Of a stretch of 64,000 nt of DNA, positions 62,123-64,000 are shown piece after piece (position 1 is the stretch's first letter; each line of letters opens with the position of its first letter). This DNA is from Candidatus Pseudomonas phytovorans (GTDB lineage: Bacteria; Pseudomonadota; Gammaproteobacteria; Pseudomonadales; Pseudomonadaceae). The notes below the pieces were generated by a model, which had not been told where the DNA came from, did no database searches, and saw nothing but the letters and a program-made list of their open reading frames with translations. Made by a program: the position numbers and the translations under genes. Location: NCBI GenBank assembly GCA_029202525.1, contig CP119325.1:4996001-5060000 (forward strand). Reading direction: 5' to 3'.

Positions 62123-63604
62123 TCAGGCGATGGAGGCCAGCAGCTTTTCCCACTCTTTGTTTTCTTTCTTCGAAACGCCACCCAGCAGGTCCAGGGCCTG
62201 GCGCAGGCGATAACGGGTCAGGTCAGGGCCGAGGATTTCCATGGCGTCCAGTACCGACACCGAGCTGGCCTGGCCGGTGATGGCGGCAAACATCAGTGGC
62301 ATGGCATCACGCAACTTCAGCTCCAGCGCCTCGACCACGGCCTGGATGCAGCCGGTGATGCGCTCTTTTTCCCATTGGCGCAGGCTTTCGAGCTTCCACA
62401 GGATCAGCTGGATCACCTGGCGTACCTGGTCGGCCGACAGTTTCTTGCTTTCGAACAGCTTGGCATCCAGCTTCAACGCGCCTTCGAAGAAGAACCCGCC
62501 CAGCGGCGCAACCTGGCTGAATGTCTCGACCCGGCCCTGCACGTGCGGGGCGATCTTCATCATGTAGTCGCTGTTGAATGCCCACTTCTGCAGGCGCGCG
62601 GCAAATTCCTCGACCGGCAGTTCGCGCAGCCACTGGCCGTTGAGCCAGGACAGCTTCTCGATGTCGAAGATCGGGCCGCCCAGCGAAATACGCGACAGGT
62701 CGAAGTGCTCGACCATCTCGTCCAGCGAGAACTTCTCGCGCTCGTCCGGCATCGACCAGCCCATGCGGCCCAGGTAGTTGAGCATCGCTTCAGGCATGAA
62801 GCCCATGCGCTCGTAGAAGGTCACCGAGGTCGGGTTCTTGCGCTTGGAAAGCTTGGACTTGTCCGGGTTACGCAGCAGCGGCATGTAGCACAGCTTGGGC
62901 TGCTCCCAACCGAAGTATTCGTACAGCTTGATCAGCTTGGGCGCCGACGGCAGCCACTCTTCGCCACGCAGCACATGGGTGATACCCATCAGGTGGTCGT
63001 CGACCACGTTGGCCAGGAAGTACGTCGGCAAGCCGTCGTTCTTCATCAGCACCTGCATGTCCATGCGGTCCCACGGGATCTCGACATCGCCACGCAGCAT
63101 GTCCGGTACCACGCAGATACCTTCGCTCGGCACCTTCATGCGGATGACGTGTGGCTCTCCAGCGTCCAGGCGGCGCTGCACTTCCTCGGCGCTCAGCAGC
63201 AGTGCGCGGCCGTCGTAGCGCGGGGTTTCGCCGCGGGCCTGTTGCTCGGCACGCATCTGATCCAGCTCTTCGGCGGTGCAGAAGCAGTAGAAGGCGTGAC
63301 CGGCGTCAACCAGCTCCTTGGCATACTTCGCGTAGATCTCGCCACGCTCGCTCTGCCGGTACGGGCCGTGCGGGCCGCCCACATCCGGGCCTTCGTTCCA
63401 TTCGATGCCGAGCCAGCGCAAGGCGTCGAAGATCTGCTGTTCCGACTCGCGCGTGGAGCGCAGCTGGTCGGTGTCTTCGATGCGCAGGATGAACTCACCG
63501 CCATGCTGCTTGGCAAAGCAGTAGTTGAACAGGGCGATGTAGGCAGTGCCGACATGGGGGTCGCCGGTCGGCGATGGCGCGATACGCGTGCGTACGGTGG
63601 TCAT
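62123..63604 (-). CDS. gltX: Glutamyl-tRNA synthetase
   Basis: A 493-residue class I synthetase. The HIGH-type motif is PSPTGDPHVGTAY and the KMSKS-type loop is DKSKLSKRKN. FILRIEDTDQLRSTRE is conserved. The ATG at 63604 starts MTTVRTRIAPSPTG. Its tRNA-Glu substrates are encoded just downstream on the same strand. Confidence 0.98.
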   Translation of the reverse strand: MTTVRTRIAPSPTGDPHVGTAYIALFNYCFAKQHGGEFILRIEDTDQLRSTRESEQQIFDALRWLGIEWNEGPDVGGPHGPYRQSERGEIYAKYAKELVDAGHAFYCFCTAEELDQMRAEQQARGETPRYDGRALLLSAEEVQRRLDAGEPHVIRMKVPSEGICVVPDMLRGDVEIPWDRMDMQVLMKNDGLPTYFLANVVDDHLMGITHVLRGEEWLPSAPKLIKLYEYFGWEQPKLCYMPLLRNPDKSKLSKRKNPTSVTFYERMGFMPEAMLNYLGRMGWSMPDEREKFSLDEMVEHFDLSRISLGGPIFDIEKLSWLNGQWLRELPVEEFAARLQKWAFNSDYMMKIAPHVQGRVETFSQVAPLGGFFFEGALKLDAKLFESKKLSADQVRQVIQLILWKLESLRQWEKERITGCIQAVVEALELKLRDAMPLMFAAITGQASSVSVLDAMEILGPDLTRYRLRQALDLLGGVSKKENKEWEKLLASIA

Positions 63605-63747
63605 GGAAGGTCTCGAACTGAAGATGAAACAAAGGCGCGATGTTAGCAGGAGGCAGGCACCGGGCTCCAGCAATGGCGCGAACGTCACTTGTAGACAAGC
63701 CCTGCGCAGCTGTTAAATTTGCTTACATTTCTGGAACGATAGTCCCC

Positions 63748-64000
63748 ATGCCTGCCCAACTCAAACGCCGCCTGCTGGTCTTCTTCACCTTGGTGGCCAT
63801 CATCGCCCTCGCCTTCCTGGCCCACTGGTACTTCAAGGGCCGCTATTACGAGAGCACCGACAACGCCTACGTACAGGGCGAGATCACCCGTATCTCCAGC
63901 CAACTGGGCGCACGTATCGACGCAGTGCCGGTCGAGGACAACCAGCACGTCAACAAAGGCGACCTGCTGGTGCGCCTGGAGGCAGCAGACTTTGACCTGG
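63748..64000 (+). CDS. HlyD/EmrA-type membrane fusion protein (5' part)
   Basis: The first 84 codons of a gene that leaves the window: MPAQLKRRLLVFFTLVAIIA, a single N-terminal membrane helix (about 8-26), then YYESTDNAYVQGEITRISSQ and the lipoyl-like half-motif VEDNQHVNKGDLLVRLEAAD. This is the EmrA/HlyD pattern of inner-membrane multidrug export. It is divergent from gltX. The partner transporter should lie beyond the window. Confidence 0.88.
   Translation, partial: MPAQLKRRLLVFFTLVAIIALAFLAHWYFKGRYYESTDNAYVQGEITRISSQLGARIDAVPVEDNQHVNKGDLLVRLEAADFDL

Overview
The window is a GC-rich gammaproteobacterial chromosome segment that reads as Pseudomonas, most likely the P. putida group. Reasons: the accD-folC-SPOR-cvpA-purF-metZ block next to truA and fimV, the asd/leuBDC order, and many paired REP palindromes of the form known from P. 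putida, with a CGCGGGCNNGCCCGCTCCCACAGG-like core. Coding density is high and most genes lie on the minus strand. Species naming is inference from gene order and protein style, since no search was possible.

Layout. 1-5,000: the 3' part of sbcC, a GST-like gene, a small secreted peptide, a periplasmic beta-propeller lactonase and a DUF5629-type gene. 5,100-8,550: an MMPL/RND exporter coupled to a Ycf48-like beta-propeller. 8,700-15,260: pepN, DUF2797, yeaC, rhomboid protease, PPP-type phosphatase and nadK, mostly linked by 4-nt or TGATG overlaps. 15,350-22,560: DUF1853, cytochrome b561, a D-cysteine desulfhydrase-like enzyme, fadH, a nitrilase-fold protein lacking the catalytic Cys, and an AraC regulator. 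22,750-25,000: a decayed MerR/MFS pair followed by an intact ArsB-like transporter. 25,000-26,660: a DUF2242 lipoprotein and tRNA-Asp x3 plus tRNA-Val. 26,800-34,840: SDR, metZ, purF, cvpA, SPOR protein, folC, accD, trpF. 34,900-39,800: truA, fimV and an aspartate-semialdehyde-dehydrogenase paralogue. 40,200-47,430: an accessory island (below). 47,600-53,900: asd, leuB, a methyltransferase, leuD, leuC and a divergent LysR gene. 53,950-60,950: a five-PAS GGDEF/EAL protein, heat-shock gene ibpA, dusC, a thioesterase, an alpha/beta hydrolase and a TetR gene. 61,100-63,600: three tandem tRNA-Ala/tRNA-Glu pairs and gltX. 63,748-end: the start of an HlyD/EmrA-type membrane fusion protein.

The most interesting region is 40,218-47,427. 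It encodes, in transcription order, a FecI-type ECF sigma factor, a FecR-type regulator, a TonB-dependent receptor with an N-terminal signalling (STN) domain, a secreted hemophilin/TbpB-barrel-like protein without a lipobox, and a Slam (DUF560) outer-membrane secretion protein. A near-palindromic Fur box precedes the sigma gene. This looks like an iron-regulated, surface-signalling-controlled Slam-dependent (type XI) hemophore uptake system, comparable to the Acinetobacter hemophilin locus but with its own sigma/anti-sigma pair. It lies between asd and the asd paralogue, and a perfect 62-bp inverted repeat sits just beyond its distal end.

Regulatory and RNA features read directly from sequence include sigma-70 promoters for both tRNA clusters, a sigma-32 promoter and ROSE-like leader for ibpA, a TetR operator-like palindrome, several intrinsic terminators, and about ten REP elements, one of them inside the rhomboid coding sequence.
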